From positions 1 through 32,232 of the forward strand of contig MABF01000276.1 in assembly GCA_002163025.1 (NCBI GenBank): DNA of 32,232 bases, given 5' to 3'. A program made the position numbers and the translations under genes. Each line of letters starts with the position of its first letter. Position 1 is the stretch's first letter. A model generated the notes under the pieces. The model saw nothing but the letters and a program-made list of their open reading frames with translations. It had not been told where the DNA came from and did no database searches. Source of the DNA: 'Osedax' symbiont bacterium Rs2_46_30_T18. GTDB taxonomy: Bacteria > Pseudomonadota > Gammaproteobacteria > Pseudomonadales > Balneatricaceae. Positions 1 through 8,411 of the stretch are shown piece by piece.

Positions 1-33
1 CCGCTTGTATCAAGCAGTCTTCCCAATCTGTGG

Positions 34-92
34 AGGCGCATTCTATACAGATTTAAAAAGCTGTCAACAGAATATTATGAATAATATAAATC
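34..92 (-). promoter_or_regulatory. rRNA operon P1-type promoter reading left out of the window
   Basis: Reading the minus strand there is a perfect -35 TTGACA (62-67), a 16-base spacer and a -10 TAGAAT (40-45), followed directly by a GC-rich GCGCC discriminator. Upstream of the -35 lies a strongly AT-rich stretch that looks like an UP element. The 16-base spacer, the GCGCC discriminator and the UP element are the hallmarks of rrn P1 promoters of gammaproteobacteria. In Pseudomonas a 16S rRNA gene lies downstream of tyrosyl-tRNA synthetase in this same orientation, which fits. The rRNA itself would lie outside the window, so a strong tRNA operon promoter remains possible. Confidence 0.75.
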
Positions 93-191
93 AGCACATA
101 GATGCGCATTTTTTGAACTCAAATCCGCTTGTCACGACATTCATATTACAGACTAGTTGATGCTTAGCCACAAACAAGGAATTATGGGCAT

Positions 192-221
192 AAAAAAGCT
201 CGGTCTATACCGAGCTTTTTT
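192..221 (-). terminator. Rho-independent terminator of tyrS
   Basis: A perfect 12-bp stem (AAAAAAGCTCGG / CCGAGCTTTTTT) with a 6-base loop starts 10 bases after the tyrS stop codon. A-runs and T-runs on both sides make it work in either direction. It separates tyrS from the leftward rRNA-type promoter. Confidence 0.9.
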
Positions 222-231
222 ACTGCCTGTG

Positions 232-1539
232 CTAAATGACAAATATATGGTGCTTTTTCTTGCCAACCTTCACTAAGTGGTAGCGCTCAAATAGCGCGTT
301 AGCTGTTGAGAAAATCCCCACACAGTTCATATTATCTTGTACACCATAAGCCCTGCCATTTATAGACACGGCATTGCGCTGTAGTGCATCTTTAATTTGT
401 TTACCGGAAGCTGCCAGCCCCTCATTCGCCAACAGTGTCGTCAACGGCATCTCGGCCAAGCCACTGACTGCTTCATTGCTTAGCTGTGTCGCGGGTAAAC
501 CATCTTGTGCCAGTTGCTCGAAATCCGCGGCACTCAAATCTTCCAGATTACCAGAGAACAACGCTTCGGTAATGCGCATTGCAGCGTCCAATCCAGTTTT
601 GCCGTGCACTAACTCAGTGACTTCTTTAGCTAAGATTGCCTGTGCTTGTGGTCTTCCTTGCGCCGCAGCATCTTCGGCCTCTATTTTTGCAATTTCTTCT
701 ATCGACAGGAAAGTAAAATAGCGCAGGAAATTATACACATCCGCATCAGCTGAGTTCAGCCAGAATTGGTAGAAGGCATAAGGGGATGTTTTATTGGCGG
801 ACAGCCAAATAGTGCCACTTTCAGTCTTGCCAAACTTAGTCCCATCGGACTTCGTAATCAGCGGTAAGGTCAATCCGAATGCTTTATTACCGTTCATCCT
901 TCTAGTTAGCTCAGTACCACCGGTAATATTACCCCACTGATCCGAACCACCGATTTGAAGAGTACAATCATGGCTCAAGTTTAACTGTTGGAAGTCGTAT
1001 GATTGCAATATCATGTAGGTAAACTCGGTAAAAGAAATTCCTTCTCCTTCACGATCAATACGTTGCTTTACCGACTCTTTTGCCACCATCTGATTAATTG
1101 AGAAATGCTTGCCTACATCACGCAAAAAAGTCAGTACATCCAGATCTTTGGTCCAGTCTAAGTTATTCACTACTTCTGCAGCGTTGTCTGCTGTATCAAA
1201 GCTGATGAACTGACTGACCTGCGCCTTAAGCTTTTCAACCCAATCGGACACTGTCGTGTCGTCATTTAACTTGCGCTCTTGGGCTTTAAAACTTGGGTCG
1301 CCAATTAATCCGGTGGCACCACCTACTAATGCTAATGGTTTATGACCGTACTGCTGGAAACGTTTTAATGTCAGCAGAGGCACCAGACTACCTATATGTA
1401 AACTATCTGCCGTAGGGTCAAATCCGCAATACAAAGTCACACTTTGGTTTTCTAAATGCTCGGCTAGTTCGCTCTCGCTCGTCATCTGGGCTATCAAGCC
1501 GCGACTGGTCAATTCTTCTATCAGTGTTATGTTGCTCAT
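232..1539 (-). CDS. tyrS: Tyrosyl-tRNA synthetase
   Basis: Cytoplasmic class I aminoacyl-tRNA synthetase that charges tRNA-Tyr with tyrosine. At 435 aa it is close to the 424 aa of E. coli TyrS and aligns along its length by eye. Visible signatures are the YCGFDPTADSLHIGS stretch (residues 37-51, HIGH-type motif as HIGS), QIGGSDQWGN (195-204) for tyrosine recognition, and KFGKT (235-239), the form that KMSKS takes in the E. coli-type enzyme. The C-terminal 60 or so residues look like the S4 RNA-binding domain. The gene starts at an ATG and is divergent from the M23 peptidase gene. It ends at a strong terminator next to an rRNA-type promoter, as in Pseudomonas. Two sigma70-like promoter candidates lie upstream. 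Confidence 0.97.
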   Translation of the reverse strand: MSNITLIEELTSRGLIAQMTSESELAEHLENQSVTLYCGFDPTADSLHIGSLVPLLTLKRFQQYGHKPLALVGGATGLIGDPSFKAQERKLNDDTTVSDWVEKLKAQVSQFISFDTADNAAEVVNNLDWTKDLDVLTFLRDVGKHFSINQMVAKESVKQRIDREGEGISFTEFTYMILQSYDFQQLNLSHDCTLQIGGSDQWGNITGGTELTRRMNGNKAFGLTLPLITKSDGTKFGKTESGTIWLSANKTSPYAFYQFWLNSADADVYNFLRYFTFLSIEEIAKIEAEDAAAQGRPQAQAILAKEVTELVHGKTGLDAAMRITEALFSGNLEDLSAADFEQLAQDGLPATQLSNEAVSGLAEMPLTTLLANEGLAASGKQIKDALQRNAVSINGRAYGVQDNMNCVGIFSTANALFERYHLVKVGKKKHHIFVI

Positions 1540-1546
1540 ATATTGC

Positions 1547-1613
1547 TCTACAGCCTATATTTGTGATTTTTGTCAAGTGCAGCTATTCTAGCGACACAAC
1601 TGCCAATGAACAA
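1547..1613 (-). promoter_or_regulatory. Candidate tandem promoters of tyrS
   Basis: On the minus strand, TTGTTC (1608-1613), 17 bases and TAGAAT (1585-1590) form one sigma70-like promoter. A second has a perfect TTGACA (1571-1576), 18 bases and a weaker TGTAGA (1547-1552), which would give a very short leader. Either could serve tyrS; the choice cannot be made from sequence alone. Confidence 0.45.
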
Positions 1614-1646
1614 TCAATAGTTAATCATATGATAAATGGACGCTGT

Positions 1647-1675
1647 ATGACTTTTAGGAAATATTCGTATATGAT
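1647..1675 (+). promoter_or_regulatory. Candidate promoter of the mepM-like gene
   Basis: ATGACT (1647-1652), a 17-base spacer and TATGAT (1670-1675) give a reasonable sigma70 promoter about 40 bases upstream of the TTG start. No competing rightward promoter is evident in this spacer. Confidence 0.5.
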
Positions 1676-1712
1676 TTATTCGTTTTAAACATCAGTACTA
1701 AAGGCCAATCTT

Positions 1713-3506
1713 TTGTTAAGTTTCACTAAAGCATATACATACAATATTTCCCGTCTGAAGCCTTCTTCTAGACTATTAGCCATTGGTTTTTCGACACTTT
1801 TCCTGTTTTCAGGTACTAGTGCACTCGCCAATAAAAGCACCACCACTCAATTAAAGACTACTGCTACTAACTCCGATGCGACCTGGAGTGATTTCACTGT
1901 TTTAAAAGGCGACAATTTATCGGTCATTTTCAAGCGTGCCGGCCTCACTGCCAGTGATGTTCTTGAGATCAGCAATGCTACTGCTACAGAAAAGACTTTT
2001 GTGCGAATGATCCCCGGCGAGACACTTTCTTTTCAGCTTCGGGACAAATCGCTGCAACAAATCAGATACGTAATTAGTCCTAATACCACTATAGTCATTA
2101 CAAAATCTGATGCTGCAGAATCCGGCTACGCACTAAGTCGGGAAGTTAAAAACACTGTTGCGCAGCAACCTGCTATCAGTAAACCACTAAACACTATTCC
2201 CCTTTCAGAGAACCTGACTCAAGCATCAGAGCCTAAAGTTCCAGCTGCACTGCCGACAACCACAAATACCAATAATGATCTAGCAGGGAATCAAATTGCA
2301 GCGCAACAAACCTCAGAGTCCCCAGTTAGCAGCTTACCAGGCACTGTAATAAAACCTGTAAGCGAGCTGGATTTATTGTTGCAACAGCAAGACTCCGATC
2401 AGCTGATGAACTGGGTATATTACAGTGTCCAGCCTAAAGACAACTTATCCACCATTTTTAGTCGTGCCGGACTGACATCTACAGATGTACATTACGTCAG
2501 TAGCGCTACAAAAGAACAACGAACCTTTAATCGCCTGATGCCGGGGGAAAGAATTGGATTTTTAATCCGCAGCGGCCATCTGATCAGCGTCGAATATATT
2601 GTCAGTCCATTAAAGACTGTTATCCTCAGTCGTACCGACAGAACCAATTATACTGTCGAGACATTACAGCGCAAACCTAAAATAGGCTACCGATCAGTTG
2701 CGGGGAAAATTGAAAACTCGCTGTTCGTCGATGCATTGAACGCAGGTATATCCAATAATATGACGATGAATTTCGCCAAAGTATTTGCCTGGGATGTGGA
2801 TTTTTCTCAGGATTTACAGCCTGGGGATAGATTCAAAGTTGTCTATGAAGAAATCACTATCGATGGCAAGAAAATCAAAGATGGCAATATAGTCGCGGCG
2901 CAGTTCGACATTGGCGGACAGAGCTTAATTGGTATTTTTTACCGGGATTCTGATGGTGGCGTCGGTTTTTATACCCCCGATGGACACAGCATGCGCAAGG
3001 CTTTCTTACGCATGCCGGTAGAGTTTGCCCGCATCAGTTCCAAATTCAACCCCAGGCGTAAACATCCAATACTGAACAAAATCCGAGCCCACAAAGGAGT
3101 AGATTACGCCGCTAAGACCGGCACTCCAATTATGGCTTCTGGCGACGGAAAAATCGTATACCGCGGCCGCAAAGGGGGGTTCGGTAATACAATTGTCATC
3201 CAGCACGGAACGAGCTTTAATACTTTATATGCGCACATGTCCAGATTCAACAAGGCCTATAAACTGGGAAGCAGAGTTCAGCAAGGACAAATAATTGGCT
3301 ATGTCGGCTCCACTGGCGCTGTCACAGGGCCGCATTTGCATTACGAATTTCGCGTTGACGGTGTACACAAAAACCCACTAAAAGTTAAAGTACCCAAGGC
3401 ACCAGCACTGAATTCAAAAGAACTCGATGCTTTTAAAGCTGTCGCTGAAGTCGCCATGCAAAAACTCAATAAACTAAGTTATGAAAAGATTGCCAGTGCC
3501 AATTAA
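1713..3506 (+). CDS. mepM: M23 (LytM-type) murein DD-endopeptidase, MepM-like, with duplicated OapA/LysM-like domain
   Basis: Periplasmic zinc endopeptidase expected to cut peptidoglycan cross-links during wall growth. The start is TTG, preceded by AAGG at 8 bases, and the protein opens with a signal peptide (residues 1-39, ending SALA). A LysM/OapA-like domain occurs twice, at about 58-135 and 234-312, with shared blocks such as DNLSxIFxRAGLT and ISP/VSP near the end. A Csd3-like middle region follows, then the M23 domain (about 438-560) with HKGVD (H460, D464) and HLHYE (H541, H543), so the zinc site looks intact. At 597 aa it is longer than E. coli MepM (440 aa), mainly from the second domain copy and a 100-residue Ser/Thr/Pro-rich linker. 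It overlaps anmK by 26 bp, pairing wall cutting with wall recycling. Confidence 0.9.
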   Translation: MLSFTKAYTYNISRLKPSSRLLAIGFSTLFLFSGTSALANKSTTTQLKTTATNSDATWSDFTVLKGDNLSVIFKRAGLTASDVLEISNATATEKTFVRMIPGETLSFQLRDKSLQQIRYVISPNTTIVITKSDAAESGYALSREVKNTVAQQPAISKPLNTIPLSENLTQASEPKVPAALPTTTNTNNDLAGNQIAAQQTSESPVSSLPGTVIKPVSELDLLLQQQDSDQLMNWVYYSVQPKDNLSTIFSRAGLTSTDVHYVSSATKEQRTFNRLMPGERIGFLIRSGHLISVEYIVSPLKTVILSRTDRTNYTVETLQRKPKIGYRSVAGKIENSLFVDALNAGISNNMTMNFAKVFAWDVDFSQDLQPGDRFKVVYEEITIDGKKIKDGNIVAAQFDIGGQSLIGIFYRDSDGGVGFYTPDGHSMRKAFLRMPVEFARISSKFNPRRKHPILNKIRAHKGVDYAAKTGTPIMASGDGKIVYRGRKGGFGNTIVIQHGTSFNTLYAHMSRFNKAYKLGSRVQQGQIIGYVGSTGAVTGPHLHYEFRVDGVHKNPLKVKVPKAPALNSKELDAFKAVAEVAMQKLNKLSYEKIASAN

Positions 3507-4644
3507 CAATCTCAATACAAGATCCGGCATATATCTGGGCATCATGTCGGGTACCAGCTTGGATGCTGTGGATGTCGTCGCCGTAAGTTTTGAGCCTCAA
3601 CTGCAACTGCACGCACAGGCTAGTTTTGAACTGCCTGAGCAGATCAAAGAAGATGTGTTAACCCTTTGTAGTAGTGGTGATGATGAAATAGAAAAGCTTG
3701 GCCATTTGGATATCTCTCTGGCGAAACTATTCGCCGACTGCTGCCTTAAATTAATTTCACAGGCCAGTGGCAATTTATCTGTTGATGACATTGTCGCTAT
3801 TGGTTTGCACGGTCAGACAATCAGACACCGCCCCAACAACTGGCCAAAAAACAATTTCAGTTTGCAAATTGGCGATGCTAATACGGTGGCGGAAGAGAGC
3901 GGCATTTTAACCGTAGCGGATTTCAGGCGCCGGGATATCGCCGCTGGCGGACAAGGTGCGCCTTTGGTTCCAGCATTTCACGCCAATGTTTTTCACAGTG
4001 CAGCGAGTAACCGGGTGATCCTCAATATTGGGGGTATGGCTAACATCACTTTACTGCCCGCTGATTCTCAGCAACCGTTGCTAGGTTTCGATACTGGACC
4101 TGGCAATGTATTGATGGATGCGTGGATCCACCAGCACCGTGGACTGGCATATGATGCTAATGGTGACTGGGCCAACAGCGGTAAAATACTCCCTGCCCTG
4201 CTGCAACAATTACTCGAGTTACCCTTCTTTTCTCAGTCAATACCTAAGAGCACAGGTCGAGAGCAGTTTAATTTAATCTGGCTAGAACAAGCTCTGCTGA
4301 ATACCAACGACAATCTCTGCCCTGAAGATGTGCAGAGAACGCTATTGGAACTCAGCGCTGTGACTATTTGCAATGAAATAGAGAAGCATCAATTTTCCAA
4401 GGCTGAGCTATACGTCTGCGGCGGTGGTGCACACAATCAGTTACTGATCCAGAGACTTCAACAGCTCTTGCCCAACGCCAAAGCTGTCACTAGTACCGCT
4501 GCGCTGCATTTAGATCCTGATTGGGTAGAGGCTACTGCGTTTGCCTGGCTAGCCAGACAAACTCTTTTGGGACTGTGCTCAAATTCAGCGACAGTGACTG
4601 GTGCTAGAGGCGAGCGTATTTTAGGTGCCATATTTCAGGCCTGA
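3481..4644 (+). CDS. anmK: Anhydro-N-acetylmuramic acid kinase
   Basis: Cytoplasmic sugar kinase of peptidoglycan recycling: it opens and phosphorylates 1,6-anhydro-MurNAc to MurNAc-6-phosphate using ATP. Family blocks seen are GIMSGTSLDAVD (20-31, nucleotide binding), GLHGQTIRHRP, DFRRRDIAAGGQGAPLVPAF, NIGGMANIT and GFDTGPGNVLMDAW. The length of 387 aa is slightly above the E. coli enzyme, the extra being an N-terminal stretch of about 15 residues. The ATG lies inside the end of the upstream peptidase gene (26-bp overlap), which implies translational coupling, and no strong ribosome site is seen. The gene is convergent with erpA; the 51-base gap between them has no obvious terminator hairpin. 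Confidence 0.95.
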   Translation: MKRLPVPINNLNTRSGIYLGIMSGTSLDAVDVVAVSFEPQLQLHAQASFELPEQIKEDVLTLCSSGDDEIEKLGHLDISLAKLFADCCLKLISQASGNLSVDDIVAIGLHGQTIRHRPNNWPKNNFSLQIGDANTVAEESGILTVADFRRRDIAAGGQGAPLVPAFHANVFHSAASNRVILNIGGMANITLLPADSQQPLLGFDTGPGNVLMDAWIHQHRGLAYDANGDWANSGKILPALLQQLLELPFFSQSIPKSTGREQFNLIWLEQALLNTNDNLCPEDVQRTLLELSAVTICNEIEKHQFSKAELYVCGGGAHNQLLIQRLQQLLPNAKAVTSTAALHLDPDWVEATAFAWLARQTLLGLCSNSATVTGARGERILGAIFQA

Positions 4645-4695
4645 TACAAGGCCGACACTTTAAAGGTTGAAAATGGCTGTTGCGATCAGATGCTA

Positions 4696-5037
4696 CTAAA
4701 GTGAAAATGAAGAGCCGCAACCACATGTGGTGGTAGCGTTTGGATTATTGACTAAAAATTGTGAGCCCTGTAACCCCTCTCTATAATCGACCTCAGATCC
4801 TTCAAGATACTGTAAGCTCATAGCATCAACAACAAGAGAGACACCTTGCTTAGTAATGACGGTGTCGTCTTCAGCTACCTCTTCTACGAAACTGAACCCA
4901 TAAGAAAAACCGGCACAACCGCCACCTGTGATATACAGCCGCAGTTTTAGCTCGTCATTTTCTTCTTCTTCAATCAGGATTTTTACTTTTGATACAGCGC
5001 AATCGCTGAATTTTAGTGGGTCTTCGAATTCTGACAC
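4696..5037 (-). CDS. erpA: A-type iron-sulfur cluster carrier/insertion protein ErpA
   Basis: Small scaffold/carrier that hands [4Fe-4S] or [2Fe-2S] clusters to target enzymes; in E. coli it is essential for isoprenoid synthesis because it matures IspG and IspH. The three cluster cysteines are present: C41 in [12 protein letters not shown], and C105 and C107 in TTCGCGSSF, positions nearly identical to E. coli ErpA. Length 113 aa is typical (E. coli 114). The start is GTG with only a weak purine-rich ribosome site. It is divergent from the CLC gene. Its promoter region carries a candidate IscR site, listed separately. The C-terminal CGCGSSF and the close match to E. coli ErpA favour this over IscA. 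Confidence 0.93.
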   Translation of the reverse strand: MSEFEDPLKFSDCAVSKVKILIEEEENDELKLRLYITGGGCAGFSYGFSFVEEVAEDDTVITKQGVSLVVDAMSLQYLEGSEVDYREGLQGSQFLVNNPNATTTCGCGSSFSL

Positions 5038-5072
5038 TTTTTAAATCTCTATCATCTAACTTACGGATCAAA

Positions 5073-5105
5073 ACTATCGCTTAACCTAGGGTTTTAGTCA
5101 AGTAT
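5073..5105 (-). promoter_or_regulatory. Candidate erpA promoter overlapped by an IscR type 1-like site
   Basis: On the minus strand TTGACT (5096-5101), 17 bases and GATAGT (5073-5078) form a sigma70-like promoter. Overlapping its -35 is ATACTTGACTAAAAC (within 5081-5105), which matches the first 15 positions of the E. coli IscR type 1 consensus ATASYYGACTRWWWY. The second half of the palindrome matches only about 5 of 10 positions. IscR control of erpA is known in E. coli. The site here is inferred from sequence only. Confidence 0.5.
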
Positions 5106-5230
5106 TTTAATCAGCGATCCGTACTTGTACTTGACTTTATGCCAGTCGCTACTGCCACTGTGTCGATGCGTCGATCGTCTTCTCAATAGCCGCAGTATCT
5201 CGAATACTTTTCGCACTAGCCTATTAGCGC

Positions 5231-5239
5231 TGCTATAAT
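5231..5239 (+). promoter_or_regulatory. Extended -10 promoter candidate for the CLC gene
   Basis: TGCTATAAT (5231-5239) is a perfect extended -10 element. No good -35 lies at the usual distance, which an extended -10 can tolerate. It would give a leader of about 65 bases before the CLC start codon. Confidence 0.5.
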
Positions 5240-5311
5240 CTGCGCCAGTTTGCAGCAAAACTATAAGATTTCATTGAAGATTAACTAATTTTCAGTCCGC
5301 ACAAGGTTGCC

Positions 5312-7039
5312 ATGATCAAAGCAAATTTTTCACTACATAAATTTAGAGACCAGTTGGCCAGTTATGAAGCTTTACCGCAGTTGGTTGCACTAGGTCTGAT
5401 CTGCGGAATTGGCTGCGGATTATTAATCGCCCTGTTTAGATTGGCTATTGATGTGCCTCTGGCCTATTTACTACCGGAACATGTGGAAAATTTTGAGGCA
5501 TTGAGCCCCGGCCAAGCCTTCGCATTTCCAATCATTGGCGGTCTGCTACTGGCTCTTATGTATAAATTCTGGCCACTGATTAAAAGCAAGGTAGGCGTTG
5601 TCCATCTACTGGAGCGCCTCGCCTATCATCAGGGACATATTCCGGCGAAAAATTTAATTGCCCAGTTCATTACTGCTGTAGTCGCACTGGTAAGTGGTCA
5701 GTCGGTTGGCAGAGAAGGTCCGGCAATTTATATGGGAGCTAGCCTCTCCAGTATTTTGGGACAATATTTACACGTGCCACACAATTCACAGCGACTACTG
5801 CTAGCATGTGGCGCCGCTGCAGCGATCTCCGCTGCTTTTAACACACCGCTGGCGGGTGTTATTTTCGCCATGGAAGTTATTCTGCTCGACTACACCATCG
5901 CCGGGTTCACCCCTATTATCGTTGCCTCTGTCAGCAGCACCTTGGTTATCCGCTTGCTTTTTTCAGCTGAGCCAATTTTTGATGCCCCGGCTTTTTCGAC
6001 ATTGTCCTACCTGGAACTGCCCTGGATATTAATACTTGGCATTGCAATAGGTTGCATTGCAGTATCCTTCATTAAACTGATGCTACAAACGCGCAAACTT
6101 CAGCATTGGCCCCTAGCTTACAGGCTAATACTGGCAGGTGTTTTGACCGGTTTGGTTGCGATTGTTTACCCTCAGGTAATGGGTACCGGTTATGACACTA
6201 TTTCCGAATCATTTAGCGGAAAAATTGAGATAGGTTTACTGCTGGGAATATTACTCGCCAAGTTAGTTTTGACCCCCGTCATTTTAGGCTTAGGAGTACC
6301 AGCGGGTCTTATCGGCCCTTCATTATTCATCGGTGCCCTGGCAGGTGCTGTACTAGGTTTTGCCGTTCACCACCTTACCGACGTTCCTATTCAACACGTC
6401 GGTTTGTACGCGATGCTGGGGATGGGAGCAATGATGGCCGCAGTGTTAAACGCTCCACTGGCGGCACTGATCGCGCTATTGGAGCTCACCTATAGTCCCA
6501 ATATAATACTTCCGGGTATGATCGCTATTGTGGTCAGTAATTTAACAGCAAGATATGTGTTTAATACCCCATCGATCTTTCTGGCATCACTGCAAGCTCA
6601 AGGCCTTGATTACCGTTTAGAGCCTATAGCACAAATACTCAACAGAGCCTCAGTGGCTAAAGTGATGACTAAAAATTTCTCGATCAGTAGCGCTAAAGTA
6701 TCAGCGCAACAGGCGCAACAGTTAGTAGAGGATGATTTGATCTGGTTGCTAGTAAAAGAATCGGACTTGCATACAAATATTTTCCCGGTGACTAACATCG
6801 CCAACTTTTTGCAAAGAGATGTACTCAGCCAAGGTGAATTGGTAGACCTGAACCGGATTCCTGCAGAGCGCTATGAAATAGTAAAGCTAAACCTTCGCGC
6901 AACCTTACATGAGGCACTACAGTTAATGGATCAACGTGGCACTGATTTACTCTGTATATACGACCACACAGAACAGTTAATCGGTCTGTTATCTCGCTCG
7001 CAGATAGAAAACTATTACAACAACAAACAGTATGTTTAA
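5312..7039 (+). CDS. CLC-family anion channel/transporter with C-terminal CBS domains
   Basis: Inner-membrane protein of the CLC chloride channel/antiporter family. The membrane part (about 20-420) carries the two internal halves. The first has SVGREGPAIYMGA (132-143) with the gating glutamate E135 and FNTPLAGVIFAME; the second has GVPAGLIGPSLFIGALAG (328-345). Residues 445-570 look like a CBS domain pair (VAKVMTKNF, then a second repeat ending LIGLLSRSQIE). Aligned by eye to E. coli ClcA, the GSGIP filter (Ser107) is KVGVV, the internal proton glutamate E203 is V189, and the Tyr445 region reads TPSIFLASL without a clear tyrosine. Ion choice and proton coupling therefore cannot be assumed. 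The ATG start follows a short leader with an extended -10 promoter. hemL lies 88 bases downstream. Confidence 0.88.
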   Translation: MIKANFSLHKFRDQLASYEALPQLVALGLICGIGCGLLIALFRLAIDVPLAYLLPEHVENFEALSPGQAFAFPIIGGLLLALMYKFWPLIKSKVGVVHLLERLAYHQGHIPAKNLIAQFITAVVALVSGQSVGREGPAIYMGASLSSILGQYLHVPHNSQRLLLACGAAAAISAAFNTPLAGVIFAMEVILLDYTIAGFTPIIVASVSSTLVIRLLFSAEPIFDAPAFSTLSYLELPWILILGIAIGCIAVSFIKLMLQTRKLQHWPLAYRLILAGVLTGLVAIVYPQVMGTGYDTISESFSGKIEIGLLLGILLAKLVLTPVILGLGVPAGLIGPSLFIGALAGAVLGFAVHHLTDVPIQHVGLYAMLGMGAMMAAVLNAPLAALIALLELTYSPNIILPGMIAIVVSNLTARYVFNTPSIFLASLQAQGLDYRLEPIAQILNRASVAKVMTKNFSISSAKVSAQQAQQLVEDDLIWLLVKESDLHTNIFPVTNIANFLQRDVLSQGELVDLNRIPAERYEIVKLNLRATLHEALQLMDQRGTDLLCIYDHTEQLIGLLSRSQIENYYNNKQYV

Positions 7040-7127
7040 ACAATTCTGGTGCCCGGACCGCGATCAGCGGATAATACGCCGCACTAGCCACCTCGAATAA
7101 TAGATACCTAGCTTAAGGATTTACACT

Positions 7128-8411
7128 ATGTCCCGCTCAGAACAACTTTTTGCTGCTGCCCAACAACATATTCCAGGAGGCGTTAATTCTCCTGTTCGCG
7201 CTTTTAAAGGCGTAGGCGGCTCTCCTGTCTACTTTAAAAAAGGCCAGGGCGCGTATTTATTCGATGAAGATAATAACCGCTACATCGACTACGTCGGCTC
7301 TTGGGGACCTATGATTTTAGGTCACGCCTATCAGCCGGTAATAGAGGCTGTAAAATCCAGCTTAGATAACGGCCTGGGCTTCGGTGCCCCGACCGAGGTT
7401 GAGACCCTGTTAGCGGATAAGGTTTGTCAGATAATGCCCTCCATTGAAATGATCCGTATGGTTAACTCTGGCACTGAGGCAACTATGTCGGCTATACGCT
7501 TGGCTCGAGGCTATACTAACCGCGACAAGATTGTAAAGTTTGAAGGTTGTTATCACGGTCACTCGGACTCCCTGTTAGTGAAAGCCGGATCGGGGGCTCT
7601 GACATTAGGCGAACCTAATTCTCCCGGGGTGCCCGCCGCTCTGGCTGAACATACTGTTACACTAGACTTCAATGATCTCGAGGGTGTAAAGCAAACATTT
7701 AAACAAATTGGCGAACAGGTAGCTTGTATCATCGTCGAACCCGTTGCTGGTAATATGAACTGCATCCTTCCTGTCGAAGGCTTTTTACAAGGCTTGCGCG
7801 ATATCTGCGATCAATACGGTACTGTGCTGATATTTGATGAAGTAATGACCGGTTTCAGAGTCGCTTTAGGGGGGGCGCAACAAGCTTACTCTGTCACTCC
7901 CGACTTAACCACTTTGGGCAAAATAATTGGTGGCGGCTTACCCGTCGGCGCTTTTGGCGGAAAGCGAGAAATCATGCAGCAAATAGCCCCTCTGGGACCC
8001 GTTTATCAAGCTGGTACTCTCTCCGGCAACCCTCTGTCCATGCAGGCAGGGCTGGCAATGTTAAATGCCCTTAGTGATGATAGCAGTATTTATCAACAGC
8101 TCAGCGCCAAATCGGAATTCCTCACCCAGGGGATTGAAACTGTCGCTACTGCAGCGGGTATCCCACTTTGCAGCAGTTATATTGGCGGTATGTTTGGTTT
8201 GTTTTTCACCGAGGAGGAAAGCGTTAGTAGTTTTGCTCAGGCCACTTCTTGTAATACTGAACGCTTTGCCAAGTTTTTCCACGGCATGTTAAAGCAGGGA
8301 GTTTACCTGGCACCCTCTGCTTATGAAACCGGCTTTATGTCTGCGGCTACCAGTGAAGCAGATATAGAACAGACCATTGCTGCGGCCGCTACCGTATTTA
8401 AGACATTGTAA
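7128..8411 (+). CDS. hemL: Glutamate-1-semialdehyde 2,1-aminomutase
   Basis: PLP enzyme that converts glutamate-1-semialdehyde to 5-aminolevulinate, the second step of the C5 tetrapyrrole (heme) pathway, in the cytoplasm. The PLP-binding lysine is K265 in [16 protein letters not shown], the same position as in E. coli HemL. Other family blocks are [15 protein letters not shown] (17-31), [18 protein letters not shown] (111-128), [10 protein letters not shown] and [10 protein letters not shown]. The 427 aa length matches the family. The ATG is preceded by AAGGA at good spacing. The next gene begins on the last base of its stop codon (TAATG), so the two are probably translated together. Confidence 0.97.
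   Translation: MSRSEQLFAAAQQHIPGGVNSPVRAFKGVGGSPVYFKKGQGAYLFDEDNNRYIDYVGSWGPMILGHAYQPVIEAVKSSLDNGLGFGAPTEVETLLADKVCQIMPSIEMIRMVNSGTEATMSAIRLARGYTNRDKIVKFEGCYHGHSDSLLVKAGSGALTLGEPNSPGVPAALAEHTVTLDFNDLEGVKQTFKQIGEQVACIIVEPVAGNMNCILPVEGFLQGLRDICDQYGTVLIFDEVMTGFRVALGGAQQAYSVTPDLTTLGKIIGGGLPVGAFGGKREIMQQIAPLGPVYQAGTLSGNPLSMQAGLAMLNALSDDSSIYQQLSAKSEFLTQGIETVATAAGIPLCSSYIGGMFGLFFTEEESVSSFAQATSCNTERFAKFFHGMLKQGVYLAPSAYETGFMSAATSEADIEQTIAAAATVFKTL

Noticed and set aside
1-33. Possible tRNA gene at the left edge
   Set aside because: No cloverleaf arms or TTCRA-type T-loop can be formed; the bases fit the leader just after the rRNA-type promoter.
374-721. 115-aa plus-strand ORF opposite tyrS
   Set aside because: It is antisense to the certain tyrS coding frame, has low-complexity Ser/Ala-rich composition and lacks a ribosome site; it is a shadow ORF.
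4645-4695. Terminator between the convergent anmK and erpA genes
   Set aside because: No stem of useful length followed by a T-run could be found in this 51-base gap.
6825-7091. 88-aa minus-strand ORF across the CLC gene end and the spacer before hemL
   Set aside because: Most of it is antisense to the CLC gene, and no ribosome site or recognisable motif supports it.
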